From NCBI RefSeq assembly GCF_004798705.1, contig NZ_CP039290.1:2480001-2544000 (forward strand): a DNA stretch of 64,000 bases. Direction: 5' to 3'. Under the pieces are notes generated by a model. The model made no database searches. It was not told the origin of the DNA and saw only the letters and a program-made list of their open reading frames with translations. How positions within the stretch are numbered: position 1 is the first letter of the stretch; each line of letters opens with the position of its first letter. Below are positions 8,684 to 17,123 of this stretch, one piece after another. A program made the position numbers and the translations under genes. This stretch comes from Arthrobacter sp. PAMC25564 (GTDB taxonomy: Bacteria > Actinomycetota > Actinomycetes > Actinomycetales > Micrococcaceae).

Positions 8684-9307
8684 GTGCAGGAGAGGACAGG
8701 GGCCGGGCCGGAGTATCCGGGCGACGCCGCCGTGACGGACGACTTCAGCCTGGCCGGGGTTCCGGACGCCTTCCAGCGCCTGTGGACCCCGCACCGGATG
8801 GCGTACATCAAGGGCGGCCAGCACCAGTTCAAGAACCCGGACGACTGCCCGTTCTGCGTCGCGCCCGAGCGCGAGGACGAGGATTCCCTGATCGTGTACC
8901 GGGGGCGGACCAGCTACGTTGTGCTGAACCTGTTCCCGTACAACCCCGGCCACCTGCTCGTCTGCCCGTACCGGCACATTCCGGACTACACGGACCTGAC
9001 CGTGGAGGAGACCGCGGAATTCGCCGAGCTGACCCAGACGGCCATGCGTGTGCTGCGCAAGGTGGCAAACCCCAGCGGCTTCAACCTGGGCATGAACCAG
9101 GGCGTCACGGGCGGGGCCGGGATCGCCGGCCACCTGCACCAGCACGTGGTGCCGCGCTGGGGCGGGGACGGCAACTTCTTCCCGATCATTGCCCAAACCA
9201 AGGCCGTCACCCAGACGCTGGGCGAGGTCAGGCAGCAGGTTTCGGAGGCGTGGCCCGGGGAAACACCTGCACAGGAGAACGCCGCCGGGGCGACGGATGC
9301 TGAATAG
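8684..9307 (+). CDS. HIT family nucleotide phosphorylase/hydrolase (Ap4A phosphorylase-like)
   Basis: A 207-residue protein with the histidine triad HLHQHVVPRW near residue 150 and an N-terminal LWTPHRMAYIKG stretch typical of the actinobacterial HIT protein encoded after thrS (Rv2613c in M. tuberculosis, shown to be an Ap4A phosphorylase). It should split diadenosine polyphosphates, by-products of aminoacyl-tRNA synthetases, which fits its place behind thrS. A CPFC pair near residue 51 may bind a metal. The GTG start has only a weak ribosome binding site. It overlaps pgsA by 11 nt. Confidence 0.85.
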   Translation: MQERTGAGPEYPGDAAVTDDFSLAGVPDAFQRLWTPHRMAYIKGGQHQFKNPDDCPFCVAPEREDEDSLIVYRGRTSYVVLNLFPYNPGHLLVCPYRHIPDYTDLTVEETAEFAELTQTAMRVLRKVANPSGFNLGMNQGVTGGAGIAGHLHQHVVPRWGGDGNFFPIIAQTKAVTQTLGEVRQQVSEAWPGETPAQENAAGATDAE

Positions 9308-9944
9308 GCACGCCCGCGGCTTTTTCACCGCGCTGTTCTCGCCGCTTGCCCGCTGGCTGCTGCGGATCGGCGTCTCACCGGACGCCGTCACCATCGTGGG
9401 CACGCTGGGCGTGGTGGCCGGCGCCCTCGTTTTCTACCCGCTGGGCCAGCTCTGGTGGGGAACCCTGTTCATCACCGCCTTCATCTTCTCCGACGTCATT
9501 GACGGCATCATGGCACGGATGCAGGAACGGGGCGGGCGCTGGGGCAACTTCCTGGACTCCACCCTGGACCGGGTCGCCGACGGCGCCCTGTTCGCCGGCG
9601 TCGCTGTCTGGTTCTTCACCGGCGGCGCGGACGCTCCCATCGCGATTGCCGCCGTCCTCTGCCTCGTGCTGGGCATGGTGGTCTCCTACGCCCGGGCCAA
9701 GGCCGAGGCCCTGGGCTTCCATGCCAACGTCGGGATCGCGGAGCGTGCCGAGCGGCTCGTCTCGGTGCTGGTGGTCACCGGCTTCACCGGCCTGGGCCTG
9801 CCGACCGTGGTGCTGTTCGCCACGCTTTGCCTTCTGGCCGCGGCCAGCCTCGTGACGGTGGTGCAGCGGATCGTCGCCGTGCACCGGCAGTCGCTCGAGG
9901 AAACCGAGGGCACCGGGGGCACCGCCTCCGAACAGGCCGCCTGA
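9297..9944 (+). CDS. pgsA: CDP-alcohol phosphatidyltransferase, phosphatidylinositol phosphate synthase type
   Basis: A membrane enzyme of 215 residues with several transmembrane helices and the complete CDP-alcohol phosphotransferase motif D-x2-D-G-x2-A-R-x8-G-x3-D-x3-D (from DVIDGIMAR to NFLDSTLDR). It joins CDP-diacylglycerol with inositol phosphate, or a related alcohol, in phospholipid synthesis. The ATG at 9297 overlaps the end of the HIT gene and gives the normal family length. In mycobacteria the next genes are a PIM acyltransferase and pimA; here the next gene is pdxS. The specificity is inferred from synteny. Confidence 0.9.
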   Translation: MLNRHARGFFTALFSPLARWLLRIGVSPDAVTIVGTLGVVAGALVFYPLGQLWWGTLFITAFIFSDVIDGIMARMQERGGRWGNFLDSTLDRVADGALFAGVAVWFFTGGADAPIAIAAVLCLVLGMVVSYARAKAEALGFHANVGIAERAERLVSVLVVTGFTGLGLPTVVLFATLCLLAAASLVTVVQRIVAVHRQSLEETEGTGGTASEQAA

Positions 9945-10042
9945 GCGCACCCCGCGGCCGCTCCCGGCCCGCGCCGGGGCCACCGCTGTGGCATGTATTT
10001 CCGGGGCAGTAACCCGGATTCTGCCGGGTCGCGGCGGGGGAC

Positions 10043-10076
10043 TAGTATTGTCCTTACCGGCCAATGGATCCGGTAA
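10043..10076 (+). promoter_or_regulatory. Candidate pdxS promoter with a 5'-end hairpin
   Basis: TAGTAT at 10043-10048 is a good -10 element. The transcript would begin near 10055, at a perfect 7-bp inverted repeat, TTACCGG (10054-10060) and CCGGTAA (10070-10076). The repeat could be a stabilising 5' hairpin or an operator. No convincing -35 is visible, and about 100 nt of leader would follow. Confidence 0.35.
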
Positions 10077-10152
10077 TCCGGTGTGTGCAGTTGAGGTATT
10101 TGCGTGCCGCCTGCGCCCCGGCGAGGTCATCTATCTACCCATAGGGGTTTTT

Positions 10153-11079
10153 GTGTCTACACCTGATGTAAGCAGCGAAGCCGGCGCGTCCGCCAAGAAC
10201 GTCACGGGCAGCAGCCGCGTCAAGCGCGGCATGGCGGAGATGCTCAAGGGCGGCGTCATCATGGACGTCGTCAACGTCGAGCAGGCCCGCATCGCCGAGG
10301 ATGCCGGTGCCGTGGCCGTCATGGCGCTGGAACGCGTTCCCGCCGATATCCGCGCCCAGGGCGGCGTGTCCCGCATGTCGGATCCGGACATGATCGATGC
10401 GATCATCGCCGCCGTCTCCGTCCCGGTCATGGCGAAGGCCCGGATCGGCCACTTCGTCGAGGCCCAGGTCCTGCAGTCCCTCGGCGTGGACTACATCGAC
10501 GAGTCCGAGGTGCTGACCCCGGCCGACTACACCAACCACATCGACAAGTGGAACTTCACGGTTCCCTTCGTCTGTGGCGCCACCAACCTGGGTGAGGCGC
10601 TGCGCCGCATCAACGAGGGCGCGGCGATGATCCGCTCCAAGGGCGAGGCCGGCACCGGGGACGTCTCCAACGCCACCACCCACATGCGCCAGATCCGCGC
10701 GGAGATCAAGAAGCTTGCCGGCATGGCCGAGGATGAGCTCTACGTCGCCGCCAAGGAACTGCAGGCACCGTACGAACTGGTCAAGGAAGTTGCCGCCACC
10801 GGCAAGCTCCCCGTCGTCCTCTTCACCGCCGGCGGCATCGCCACCCCGGCCGACGCGGCGATGATGATGCAGCTTGGCGCCGACGGCGTGTTCGTCGGCT
10901 CGGGCATCTTCAAGTCCGGCAACCCGGCCCAGCGTGCCGCCGCCGTCGTGAAGGCCACCACCTTCTTCGACGACCCGGACGAGATCGCCAAGGCCTCCCG
11001 CGGTCTGGGCGAAGCGATGGTCGGCATCAACGTGGACGAAATCCCGCAGCCGCACCGCCTCGCCGAGCGCGGCTGGTAG
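10153..11079 (+). CDS. pdxS: Pyridoxal 5'-phosphate synthase subunit PdxS
   Basis: The synthase half of the DXP-independent PLP pathway (308 residues, a TIM barrel). It condenses ribose 5-phosphate, glyceraldehyde 3-phosphate and ammonia supplied by PdxT. The imine-forming lysine is in [14 protein letters not shown], near residue 95. The GTG at 10153 follows AGGGG at 10144-10147 and gives the family's length; the upstream extension lacks family similarity. Its partner pdxT lies about 6 kb downstream rather than adjacent. Confidence 0.96.
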   Translation: MSTPDVSSEAGASAKNVTGSSRVKRGMAEMLKGGVIMDVVNVEQARIAEDAGAVAVMALERVPADIRAQGGVSRMSDPDMIDAIIAAVSVPVMAKARIGHFVEAQVLQSLGVDYIDESEVLTPADYTNHIDKWNFTVPFVCGATNLGEALRRINEGAAMIRSKGEAGTGDVSNATTHMRQIRAEIKKLAGMAEDELYVAAKELQAPYELVKEVAATGKLPVVLFTAGGIATPADAAMMMQLGADGVFVGSGIFKSGNPAQRAAAVVKATTFFDDPDEIAKASRGLGEAMVGINVDEIPQPHRLAERGW

Positions 11080-11129
11080 CGTTCGCGCCTTTGGGGGCGC
11101 AGGACGGCGCTGATCCTCTGCGTGCTATT

Positions 11130-11178
11130 CCCCGCGCCTTGTTGGCAGCTGAGCGGCTGCTCGGGGCGCGGGGCCCCT
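11130..11178 (+). terminator. Terminator candidate after pdxS
   Basis: CCCCGCGCC (11130-11138) pairs with GGCGCGGGG (11165-11173), with a GCAGC/GCTGC hairpin inside, followed by CCCCTTTT. Confidence 0.55.
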
Positions 11179-11228
11179 TTTACGCACGCTGCCGGATCAC
11201 ACCGCCCTTCGCCTTGTGCTCCTGACTG

Positions 11229-11280
11229 AACGACGGCGGCGGGTCACCTTCTTGAGGTGACCCGCCGCCGTCGTTGTTTT
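11229..11280. terminator. Bidirectional terminator between pdxS and dcp
   Basis: A perfect 21-bp inverted repeat (11229-11249 and 11255-11275) with a 5-nt loop is followed by GTTTT. It lies between two convergent genes and should end both transcripts. Confidence 0.85.
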
Positions 11281-11346
11281 CCCAACTGACTCGCAGTTGT
11301 TGTCGTTTTGAGGGCTCAAAGCGACAACTATTGTCAGTCAGTTGGG
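11281..11346. repeat. 66-bp imperfect palindrome, possible dispersed repeat
   Basis: Two 32-nt arms (11281-11312 and 11315-11346) pair with 27 matches around a 2-nt centre. The outer CCCAACTGACT/AGTCAGTTGGG is perfect, as is the inner TTTGAG/CTCAAA. It is less GC-rich than its surroundings and comes right after the terminator. Its form suggests a REP-like element or a second hairpin; copy number cannot be judged from this window. Confidence 0.55.
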
Positions 11347-11362
11347 CTGGGCCGGCCCGGGG

Positions 11363-13375
11363 CTATTCGAGGCCGCGGCGTTTGAGCAGCGGTTCGAGTT
11401 CAGCGTCGCGGCCGCGGAAGGCGCGGAACGACTCGAGCGGATCCCGGCTGTTGCCGCGGGCGAGCAGTTCGGCCCGGAAGAAGTCCCCGTTGGCGCGGGT
11501 GAGGCCGCCGTTGCCCTTGAACCACTCCACCGTGTCGGCGTCCAGCACCTCGCTCCAGATGTAGGAGTAGTAGCCCGCGGCGTAGCCGTCGCCCGCGAAG
11601 ATGTGCTGGAAGTAGCCGGTACGGTAGCGCGGCGGGATCAGACGGTGCGCCACCCCGGCGGCGGCCAGCGCCTTCGCCTCGAACTCAAGGACGTCCTCGG
11701 GCACCTCGGAGCCGTCCAGGACATGCCACGCGAGGTCCAGCAGTGCGGCGCCCAGGTATTCGGTGGTGCCGAATCCTTCGCCCCAGAGCAGGGCGGCGTT
11801 GAGTTTGTCCACGACCTCCTGCGGCAGGGCCTCACCGGTGGCGTGGTGCCGCGCATAGTTTGCCAGCACCTCCGGCCACATGGCCCACATTTCGTTCACC
11901 TGCGAGGGGTACTCCACGAAGTCCCGCGGCACATTCGTGCCGGAGAACCGAGGGTAGGTGACGGCGGACAACAGCCCGTGCAGGGCGTGCCCGAACTCGT
12001 GGAACGTGGTGCGCAGCTCGTCCAGGGTCAGGAGCGTCGGCTCGCCGGCCGGCGGTTTGGAGATATTGAGGTTGTTGATCACCACCGGCCGGGTGTCCAA
12101 GAGGCCGGACTGTTCCACAAGGGCGTTCATCCAGGCTCCGCCCCGCTTGGAATCGCGGGTGTAGTAGTCGCCCAGGAACAGGCCCAGCCCGGTGCCGTCC
12201 GGGTCCCGGACCTCCCAGACCCGGACGTCCGGGTGGTAGCCGGCCAGATCGCTGCGTTCGTGGAAGGTGATGCCGTAGAGGGCATTGGCGGCGAAGAACA
12301 CGCCGTCGTTGAGCACCCGGTCCAGCTCGAAGTAGGGGCGCAGGGCCTGCTCGTCCACGGCGTACCGTTCACGCTTCACCCGGGCGGAGTAGTAGGCCCA
12401 GTCCCAGGCCTCGAGTGGGTGCCCGGCGATCTCCGCCAGTGCTTCGCCCTCCGCGTCGGCGTTCCGGACGGCAGCCGGGGCCAGCCGGGTCAGCATGGCC
12501 TGGACGGCTGCGAAGTCGGGCGCCGTCTGCCGGTCCACGGTGAGCTCGGCATAGTTGGAGAAGCCCAGCAGGCCGGCCTTTTCGGCACGGAGCCGCACCA
12601 TGTCCGTGACGAGGTCCCGAACGTCGAGGCTGCCGCCGCCGCTGCCCCGGCCGATGGACGCCTCGTACAGGCGGCGGCGGACCTCGCGGTTTTCAAGGGC
12701 GGCCAGGGCCGGCTGGTTGCTGGGCTGGATGAGGGTGAGCAGGAACTTGCCCTCGTGCCCGGCGGCGCGGGCGGCTTCGGCGGCGCTGGCGACGTCGTCC
12801 GCGGGCAGGCCCGCCAGCGCGGCGTCGTCGTCCAGCAGCAGGGCGGCGGACTTCATCCCTTCCTTGGCGCGCTGGCCGAACTCGGTCCCCAGCCGGGCGA
12901 GCTCGGCGTTGACGGCCTTGAGCCGTTCCCGGCCCGCGTCGTCGAGCCGGATTCCGGACTGGCGGAACTCCTTGAGGTACTCCTCCACAAGCCGGGCCGA
13001 CTCCGCATCAAGGCCGGCGGTGTCCAGTGCGGCGAAGCGTTCGAACAACCCCCGGTTGAGGTAGACGGCGTCCTGGTGGGCCGAGAAGAGCGGCGAGAGC
13101 CGGGTCTCCAGTTCCCGGATCGTGTCCGAGGCGTCAGCCGAGGCAAGCGTGAAGAAGACCGCGGCGGCGCGGTCCAGCAGCCGGCCGGACCGCTCCATGG
13201 CCAGGGCGGTGTTCTCGAAGGTAGCCGGCCCCGGAGTGTCCACGATCGCCTGGATTTCGGCCAGATGCTCCGCGAGGCCAGCCTCGACGGCCTCGGCGTA
13301 GTGAGCGTCGTCGATGTCAGCGAAGGGCGGCAGGCCGAACGGCAGGGTGCTGGGGCTCAGCAGGGGATTGGTCAT
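11363..13375 (-). CDS. dcp: M3 family peptidyl-dipeptidase Dcp
   Basis: A zinc metallopeptidase of 670 residues, the usual length for the M3A Dcp/oligopeptidase A group. HEFGHALHG near residue 460 provides the HExxH zinc ligands and catalytic Glu, with the downstream helix containing the third ligand region (PSQVNEMW). Conserved M3 blocks NLNISKPP and GYAAGYYSYIWSEV are present. There is no signal peptide, so it is probably a cytoplasmic enzyme trimming oligopeptides. It is convergent to pdxS and divergent from the CapA gene. Confidence 0.92.
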   Translation of the reverse strand: MTNPLLSPSTLPFGLPPFADIDDAHYAEAVEAGLAEHLAEIQAIVDTPGPATFENTALAMERSGRLLDRAAAVFFTLASADASDTIRELETRLSPLFSAHQDAVYLNRGLFERFAALDTAGLDAESARLVEEYLKEFRQSGIRLDDAGRERLKAVNAELARLGTEFGQRAKEGMKSAALLLDDDAALAGLPADDVASAAEAARAAGHEGKFLLTLIQPSNQPALAALENREVRRRLYEASIGRGSGGGSLDVRDLVTDMVRLRAEKAGLLGFSNYAELTVDRQTAPDFAAVQAMLTRLAPAAVRNADAEGEALAEIAGHPLEAWDWAYYSARVKRERYAVDEQALRPYFELDRVLNDGVFFAANALYGITFHERSDLAGYHPDVRVWEVRDPDGTGLGLFLGDYYTRDSKRGGAWMNALVEQSGLLDTRPVVINNLNISKPPAGEPTLLTLDELRTTFHEFGHALHGLLSAVTYPRFSGTNVPRDFVEYPSQVNEMWAMWPEVLANYARHHATGEALPQEVVDKLNAALLWGEGFGTTEYLGAALLDLAWHVLDGSEVPEDVLEFEAKALAAAGVAHRLIPPRYRTGYFQHIFAGDGYAAGYYSYIWSEVLDADTVEWFKGNGGLTRANGDFFRAELLARGNSRDPLESFRAFRGRDAELEPLLKRRGLE

Positions 13376-13444
13376 GAAACAACTCTTTCATGTACGGCGG
13401 CGGTTCTCAACGGACTTCCCAGCGTGTTGTGATCGCCCACGCCC

Positions 13445-13450
13445 TAGGAT
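13445..13450 (+). promoter_or_regulatory. Candidate -10 for a leaderless capA-like transcript
   Basis: TAGGAT ends 7 nt before the ATG at 13458, and no ribosome binding site is present. The spacing fits transcription starting at the ATG itself. No good -35 is visible. Confidence 0.35.
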
Positions 13451-13457
13451 GGCGGGC

Positions 13458-14780
13458 ATGGGGAAGACCAATACAATGCTGCGTGGCCCGCTGCGCACCG
13501 GATTAGTCGCCGCGGCCGCAGCGGCGTCGCTGGCCGCGTGCGGCCTCATCGCAGGGCAGGAAAATACTGCCGGGCAGGACAATGCCACGGGCAGTCCGGC
13601 GGCCGCCGGCACAGCCGCCGGCACAGCCGCCGGCACAGCCGCCGGCACAGCCCCCGGCACAGCGGGCGGAGAAGCGGGCGGAGAAGCGCCGGCGGCACAG
13701 CCGCCGGCGAGCACGCCGACGCCGGGGAAGGGGCCCGCGTGCCCCGCGGTCCGCTGCGCCTCAGTGGTGGTCACCGGGGACATGCTGGTCCACGCGCAGC
13801 TCTGGGAGCAGGCCCGTGCGGATGCCCTGGCCACCGGGGCCAAGGGCCTTGACTTCGGCCCGCTGCTGGAGGGCCAGCGGCGATACATCGGGAAGAGCGA
13901 CCTCGCGATCTGCCACCAGGAAACCCCGGTGGCCGGTCCGGCCGGTCCCTTCTCGGCGTACCCTTCCTTCAACGTTCCGCCGCAAATCATCGAGGCGTCC
14001 CGGCGGGTGGGCTACCAGGCGTGCACCACGGCCAGCAACCATACGATTGACCGGGGCACCGCGGGGCTGGTCCGCACCCTTGATGCCATGGACACGGCAG
14101 GGCTGCAGCACACGGGCTCCTACCGGACCGAGGCTGACTCGCACGGCGTTCTGATCCTGCAGACCGCCGCGGCGAAAATCGCCGTGATCGAGGGTACCTA
14201 TGGACTGAACGGACAAGTCCCGGAGCAGGCCTGGCAGGTGGACATGCTCGATCCGGCCGCGATGATCGCCAAGGCCCGGAAGGCCCGCGCGCTGGGGGCG
14301 GACGTCGTGCTGGGCGTCATGCACGCCGGCGAGGAATACGCGAGTGTCCCCGACGCCCGGCAGCAGGATGCCGCCCACGCCCTCGTGGACAGCGGCCAGT
14401 TCAGCATGATCTACGGCCACCACACCCACTCGGTGCTGCCGATCGAGCAGTACAGGGGAACCTGGATTGTCTACGGCCTGGGCAACGGCGTCACCGAGCT
14501 GTCTCCGTCGTACGTGGTGAACAATGAAGGCCTGCTGGTCCGGGTCCAGTTCAGCCAGGACGCCGCCGGCACGTGGACCGCCTCGGACCTGGCCTGGGTG
14601 CCGTCGGTCATTGTCCGCGGACCCTACCGCTGGTGCTCAGTTGCATCCGATGCCCCGCAGGGCCCCTGTGCCGGCGCCGCCGCCGACGCCGCAACCCGGT
14701 TGCGCACCAGGGCTGTCGTCGAGTCCATGGGGGCCGCGGCTGCCGGTGCCCACGAACTGCTCATTTCCAAGGAGCCGTAA
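13458..14780 (+). CDS. CapA family (PGA_cap) lipoprotein, putative metallophosphatase
   Basis: A secreted lipoprotein of about 440 residues: a signal peptide with lipobox LAAC (near residue 28), an Ala/Gly/Thr/Pro-rich linker made by 12-bp DNA repeats, then a CapA/PGA_cap domain of the calcineurin-like fold. Key blocks are VVTGDMLVHAQ, CHQETPV, ASNHTIDRG, VMHAGEEY and YGHHTHSVLP, which hold the expected metal-ligand His, Asp and Asn residues. Family members take part in poly-gamma-glutamate capsule synthesis or other envelope chemistry; no other capsule gene is nearby. ATGs at 13449 and 13476 are alternative starts. Confidence 0.85.
   Translation: MGKTNTMLRGPLRTGLVAAAAAASLAACGLIAGQENTAGQDNATGSPAAAGTAAGTAAGTAAGTAPGTAGGEAGGEAPAAQPPASTPTPGKGPACPAVRCASVVVTGDMLVHAQLWEQARADALATGAKGLDFGPLLEGQRRYIGKSDLAICHQETPVAGPAGPFSAYPSFNVPPQIIEASRRVGYQACTTASNHTIDRGTAGLVRTLDAMDTAGLQHTGSYRTEADSHGVLILQTAAAKIAVIEGTYGLNGQVPEQAWQVDMLDPAAMIAKARKARALGADVVLGVMHAGEEYASVPDARQQDAAHALVDSGQFSMIYGHHTHSVLPIEQYRGTWIVYGLGNGVTELSPSYVVNNEGLLVRVQFSQDAAGTWTASDLAWVPSVIVRGPYRWCSVASDAPQGPCAGAAADAATRLRTRAVVESMGAAAAGAHELLISKEP
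13608..13691 (+). repeat. 12-bp tandem repeats inside the capA-like gene
   Basis: The unit GGCACAGCCGCC is repeated five times with slight decay (13608-13667), followed by two units of GGAGAAGCGGGC type (13668-13691). Being a multiple of three, it encodes repeated GTAA and GGEA blocks of the linker behind the lipid anchor. Linker length probably varies between strains. Confidence 0.85.
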
Positions 14781-14787
14781 CGCTTGA

Positions 14788-14895
14788 GGGCGGAGTGTTT
14801 CCGCCCGCAGGAGTTTCCCCGGCTTTGGCGGGCGCCGCCGGCGCGCCGGCCGGGACCGGCGGCGTGTTCCGGCCCCGGAACTTCAAAGCCGGGGA
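14788..14895. terminator. Bidirectional terminator region after capA and gatD
   Basis: A 7-bp hairpin (14788-14794 with 14800-14806) is followed by a larger inverted repeat, TCCCCGGCTTTG (14816-14827) with CAAAGCCGGGGA (14884-14895), enclosing a further CGCCGCCGG/CCGGCGGCG stem. It lies between two convergent genes. The T-tracts are poor, so efficiency is uncertain. Confidence 0.45.
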
Positions 14896-14917
14896 GAAAC
14901 AGCGCGGACGGCGGGTC

Positions 14918-15706
14918 TCAGCGTGGCCGGCGGGCCGCGTGTTCGCGGGCGAGGACGGCGTAGGAGTCATCCGGCGTGCCGGGGGAGAAGCTGCCGTACT
15001 TGCGTTCGACGGCGGTTTGGATCAGGAAGTCCGCCACGGCCGGGTTCTTGGGCAGCAGCGAGCCGTGCAGGTAGCTCGCCACGATGTTCCGGTAGCGGGC
15101 CCCCTCCTGGCCGTCCCGGCTGTTGTTGCCGGTTCCCGTGGCCGTGGTTCCCAGCGGTGTGACGCCGGGACCCAGCGTGGTCTGGCCGCTGTGGTTCTCA
15201 TAGCCCAGGATGGTGCCGAACTCGGGCGAGGACACCGAGACGTTGCCGATCAGGCGCTGGTCGGTGCCGTGCGTCTCCACGTCCAGGATGCCGATGCCCG
15301 GAATGACGGAGCCGAGCCGGGTCTTGAAGAACTTGCCGAACAGCTGGTACAGCCCGCAGATCACGAGCATGGGGGTGCCATCCTCGGCGAGCTGCTTCAG
15401 CAGCGACTCCCGCGAGAGGAGATCGTCCTTGATGACCAGTTGCCCGCTGTCCTGTCCGCCGCCGCCCACGATCAGGTCAACGTTCGCGGGGAAGTCGTCC
15501 CCGGGGTTGTACTCGAGCAGTTCCGGCGTGTACCCATGCCAGCGCAGGCGCTGGGCGAGGACCAGGGCGTTGCCCCAGTCGCCGTAGATGTTCATGTCCC
15601 GCGGGTACAGCTGCAGGACCCGGATGGTGCCTTTGCTGGCGGCCGGCGTGTCGCCGGGCGGGATTTCGTGTCCGGGCGGGACCTTTTGACCGGACCGGGG
15701 GGTCAT
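14918..15706 (-). CDS. gatD: Lipid II isoglutaminyl synthase, glutamine amidotransferase subunit GatD
   Basis: A class I glutamine amidotransferase-like protein of 262 residues. It supplies ammonia to MurT, which amidates D-Glu of the lipid II stem peptide. LVICGLYQLFG carries the nucleophilic Cys and ASYLHGSLLPKNP the catalytic His, the Cys-His pair of GatD. The ATG at 15706 overlaps the murT stop (ATGA), so the two are translationally coupled. A longer upstream frame is only the shadow of murT. Confidence 0.92.
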   Translation of the reverse strand: MTPRSGQKVPPGHEIPPGDTPAASKGTIRVLQLYPRDMNIYGDWGNALVLAQRLRWHGYTPELLEYNPGDDFPANVDLIVGGGGQDSGQLVIKDDLLSRESLLKQLAEDGTPMLVICGLYQLFGKFFKTRLGSVIPGIGILDVETHGTDQRLIGNVSVSSPEFGTILGYENHSGQTTLGPGVTPLGTTATGTGNNSRDGQEGARYRNIVASYLHGSLLPKNPAVADFLIQTAVERKYGSFSPGTPDDSYAVLAREHAARRPR

Positions 15707-17031
15707 GAGACCACCTCCACTGTGGTGATTTTGGACAGCCCGCGGCGGATGGCCAGCATGGCTGTGTAGGTGCAGAAGACCCGCTTCGGCTTTTCCTTGG
15801 CCCCGCGGATGAAGGCGGCCAGCGCGGGGGCGATCTCGGTGTCCACGGCGCCGACGGCGACGTCGTCGTATTGCAGCCGCAGCGCCATGTCGTAGGCCCG
15901 GGAGCCGGTCAGCTGATCCACCCCGCCGTCGCGGAGGGTGTCGAATTCGACGTCCCACAGCCAGGACATGTCCCGGCCGTCGGCGTAGTTGTCATTGATC
16001 GCGATCATCGTGGCGTATCCTGCCGCGGGGAAGGATTTCAGGCCCAGCCGGAAGCCGCTGGGGTTCTTGACCAGCACCAGTTCCAGCGGCAGGCCGTCCA
16101 CGACGAGGCTCTCGCCACGGCCGAACGCCGGCGCCACCTGGGACAATGCCGTCAGCAGGCGGTTGCTGTCCGCAACTGCTTTTCCCTCCGGTTTTCCCTC
16201 CAGGGCTGGTCCGGTTCCCGGGTCCCGGACCGCGATGGCCCGGGCCAGGACCAGGGCAGCCGCGGCGTTGAAGATGTTGTAGACGCCGCGCAGTTTCATG
16301 GCGGTGGTGACGGTCACGCCGTCGTACTCAAAGTCCGCGTCCGCCGCACCCACCCGGCGCAGCACGACGTCGGCGTGCGGCCTTTCGGGGGCGGCCGGCG
16401 CCGGGCTGCCGTCGGCCGCCCGCAGCTCGTCGTCGTTCGGGAAGGTGCTAAGCAGGGAGTCGTCGAGGCCGAAGTAGAGGACGTCGGGACCGTTGAGCGT
16501 GTCCGCGATTCGGGCGACGCGCGGATCCTCCCGGTTCAGCACAACGGTTCCCGTGGTCTTGGCGGCAATGTGCTGCAGCAGTTCCGCGGTCTTGTCGATC
16601 TCGCCGAAGCGGTCCAGCTGGTCCCGCAGGACGTTGAGCAGGAGGCAGTAGCGCGGCGGAACCTGGTTGACGAAGTGCACCGCGTGGGCCTCGTCAAGTT
16701 CCAGCACGGCGACGTCCGCGTTCAGCCGTCCCCGCCAGTCCACCGCGCCGAGCAGCGCAGCGGCCACGCCGCGGGTGAAGTTGCTGCCGGTGCGGTTGGT
16801 GAAGACCTTCAGCCCCTGGCTCTCGAGCAGTTCCACCACCATCTTGGTGGTGGTCGTCTTGCCATTTGTGCCGCTGACGACGGCGACGCCGTGCGGCAGC
16901 GTCGACAGTGTCCTGCGCATGAAGCCAGGGTCGATTTTTTCGACGACGAGCCCGGGAAGGGCCGAGCCTCCGCCCCTGAGCCGGGAGACCCGGCGGACGA
17001 GCTTGCCGAGCGGAACGCTGAAGTAAAACAT
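15703..17031 (-). CDS. murT: Lipid II isoglutaminyl synthase, Mur-ligase subunit MurT
   Basis: A Mur-ligase family protein of 442 residues with the ATP-binding loop SGTNGKTTTTK near residue 53, a Mur middle domain and the C-terminal DUF1727 domain. With GatD it converts D-isoglutamate to D-isoglutamine in lipid II at the membrane. MurT of Staphylococcus and Streptococcus has a four-cysteine zinc ribbon in the middle domain; here the corresponding region (after YFGLDDSLLSTF) has no cysteine and is rich in Asp, Ala and Pro. The ATG is 7 nt after a TATATT element and has no ribosome binding site. Confidence 0.92.
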   Translation of the reverse strand: MFYFSVPLGKLVRRVSRLRGGGSALPGLVVEKIDPGFMRRTLSTLPHGVAVVSGTNGKTTTTKMVVELLESQGLKVFTNRTGSNFTRGVAAALLGAVDWRGRLNADVAVLELDEAHAVHFVNQVPPRYCLLLNVLRDQLDRFGEIDKTAELLQHIAAKTTGTVVLNREDPRVARIADTLNGPDVLYFGLDDSLLSTFPNDDELRAADGSPAPAAPERPHADVVLRRVGAADADFEYDGVTVTTAMKLRGVYNIFNAAAALVLARAIAVRDPGTGPALEGKPEGKAVADSNRLLTALSQVAPAFGRGESLVVDGLPLELVLVKNPSGFRLGLKSFPAAGYATMIAINDNYADGRDMSWLWDVEFDTLRDGGVDQLTGSRAYDMALRLQYDDVAVGAVDTEIAPALAAFIRGAKEKPKRVFCTYTAMLAIRRGLSKITTVEVVS

Positions 17032-17038
17032 GCTTTGT

Positions 17039-17044
17039 AATATA
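17039..17044 (-). promoter_or_regulatory. -10 element for a leaderless murT transcript
   Basis: Reading leftwards, TATATT is followed by 7 nt (ACAAAGC) and the murT ATG at 17031. No Shine-Dalgarno sequence precedes the ATG. The near-consensus hexamer and its spacing indicate that the mRNA begins at the start codon. Confidence 0.55.
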
Positions 17045-17111
17045 TCCCAGTGGCGGCATGGAAGCCCGTCGGCAGGGGGTGGCGGGTGCAAGTCCGGAAA
17101 GCGCCTAGCAC

Positions 17112-17117
17112 TATGCT
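17112..17117 (+). promoter_or_regulatory. -10 element for a leaderless pdxT transcript
   Basis: TATGCT is followed by 6 nt and the pdxT ATG at 17124, with no ribosome binding site. With the murT element it forms a compact divergent promoter pair. Confidence 0.5.
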
Positions 17118-17123
17118 GGTCCG

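Noticed and set aside
6671..9403. A 910-codon minus-strand frame over thrS, the HIT gene and pgsA
   Set aside because: Same antisense artefact; no start signal and no recognisable domain.
11342..13432. A 696-codon plus-strand frame opposite dcp
   Set aside because: The minus strand encodes HEFGH and other M3 blocks; the plus frame has no domain and starts inside the palindrome.
13608..13691. CRISPR-like short repeats
   Set aside because: The repeats are 12 bp, directly adjacent and in frame inside a gene, with no spacers.
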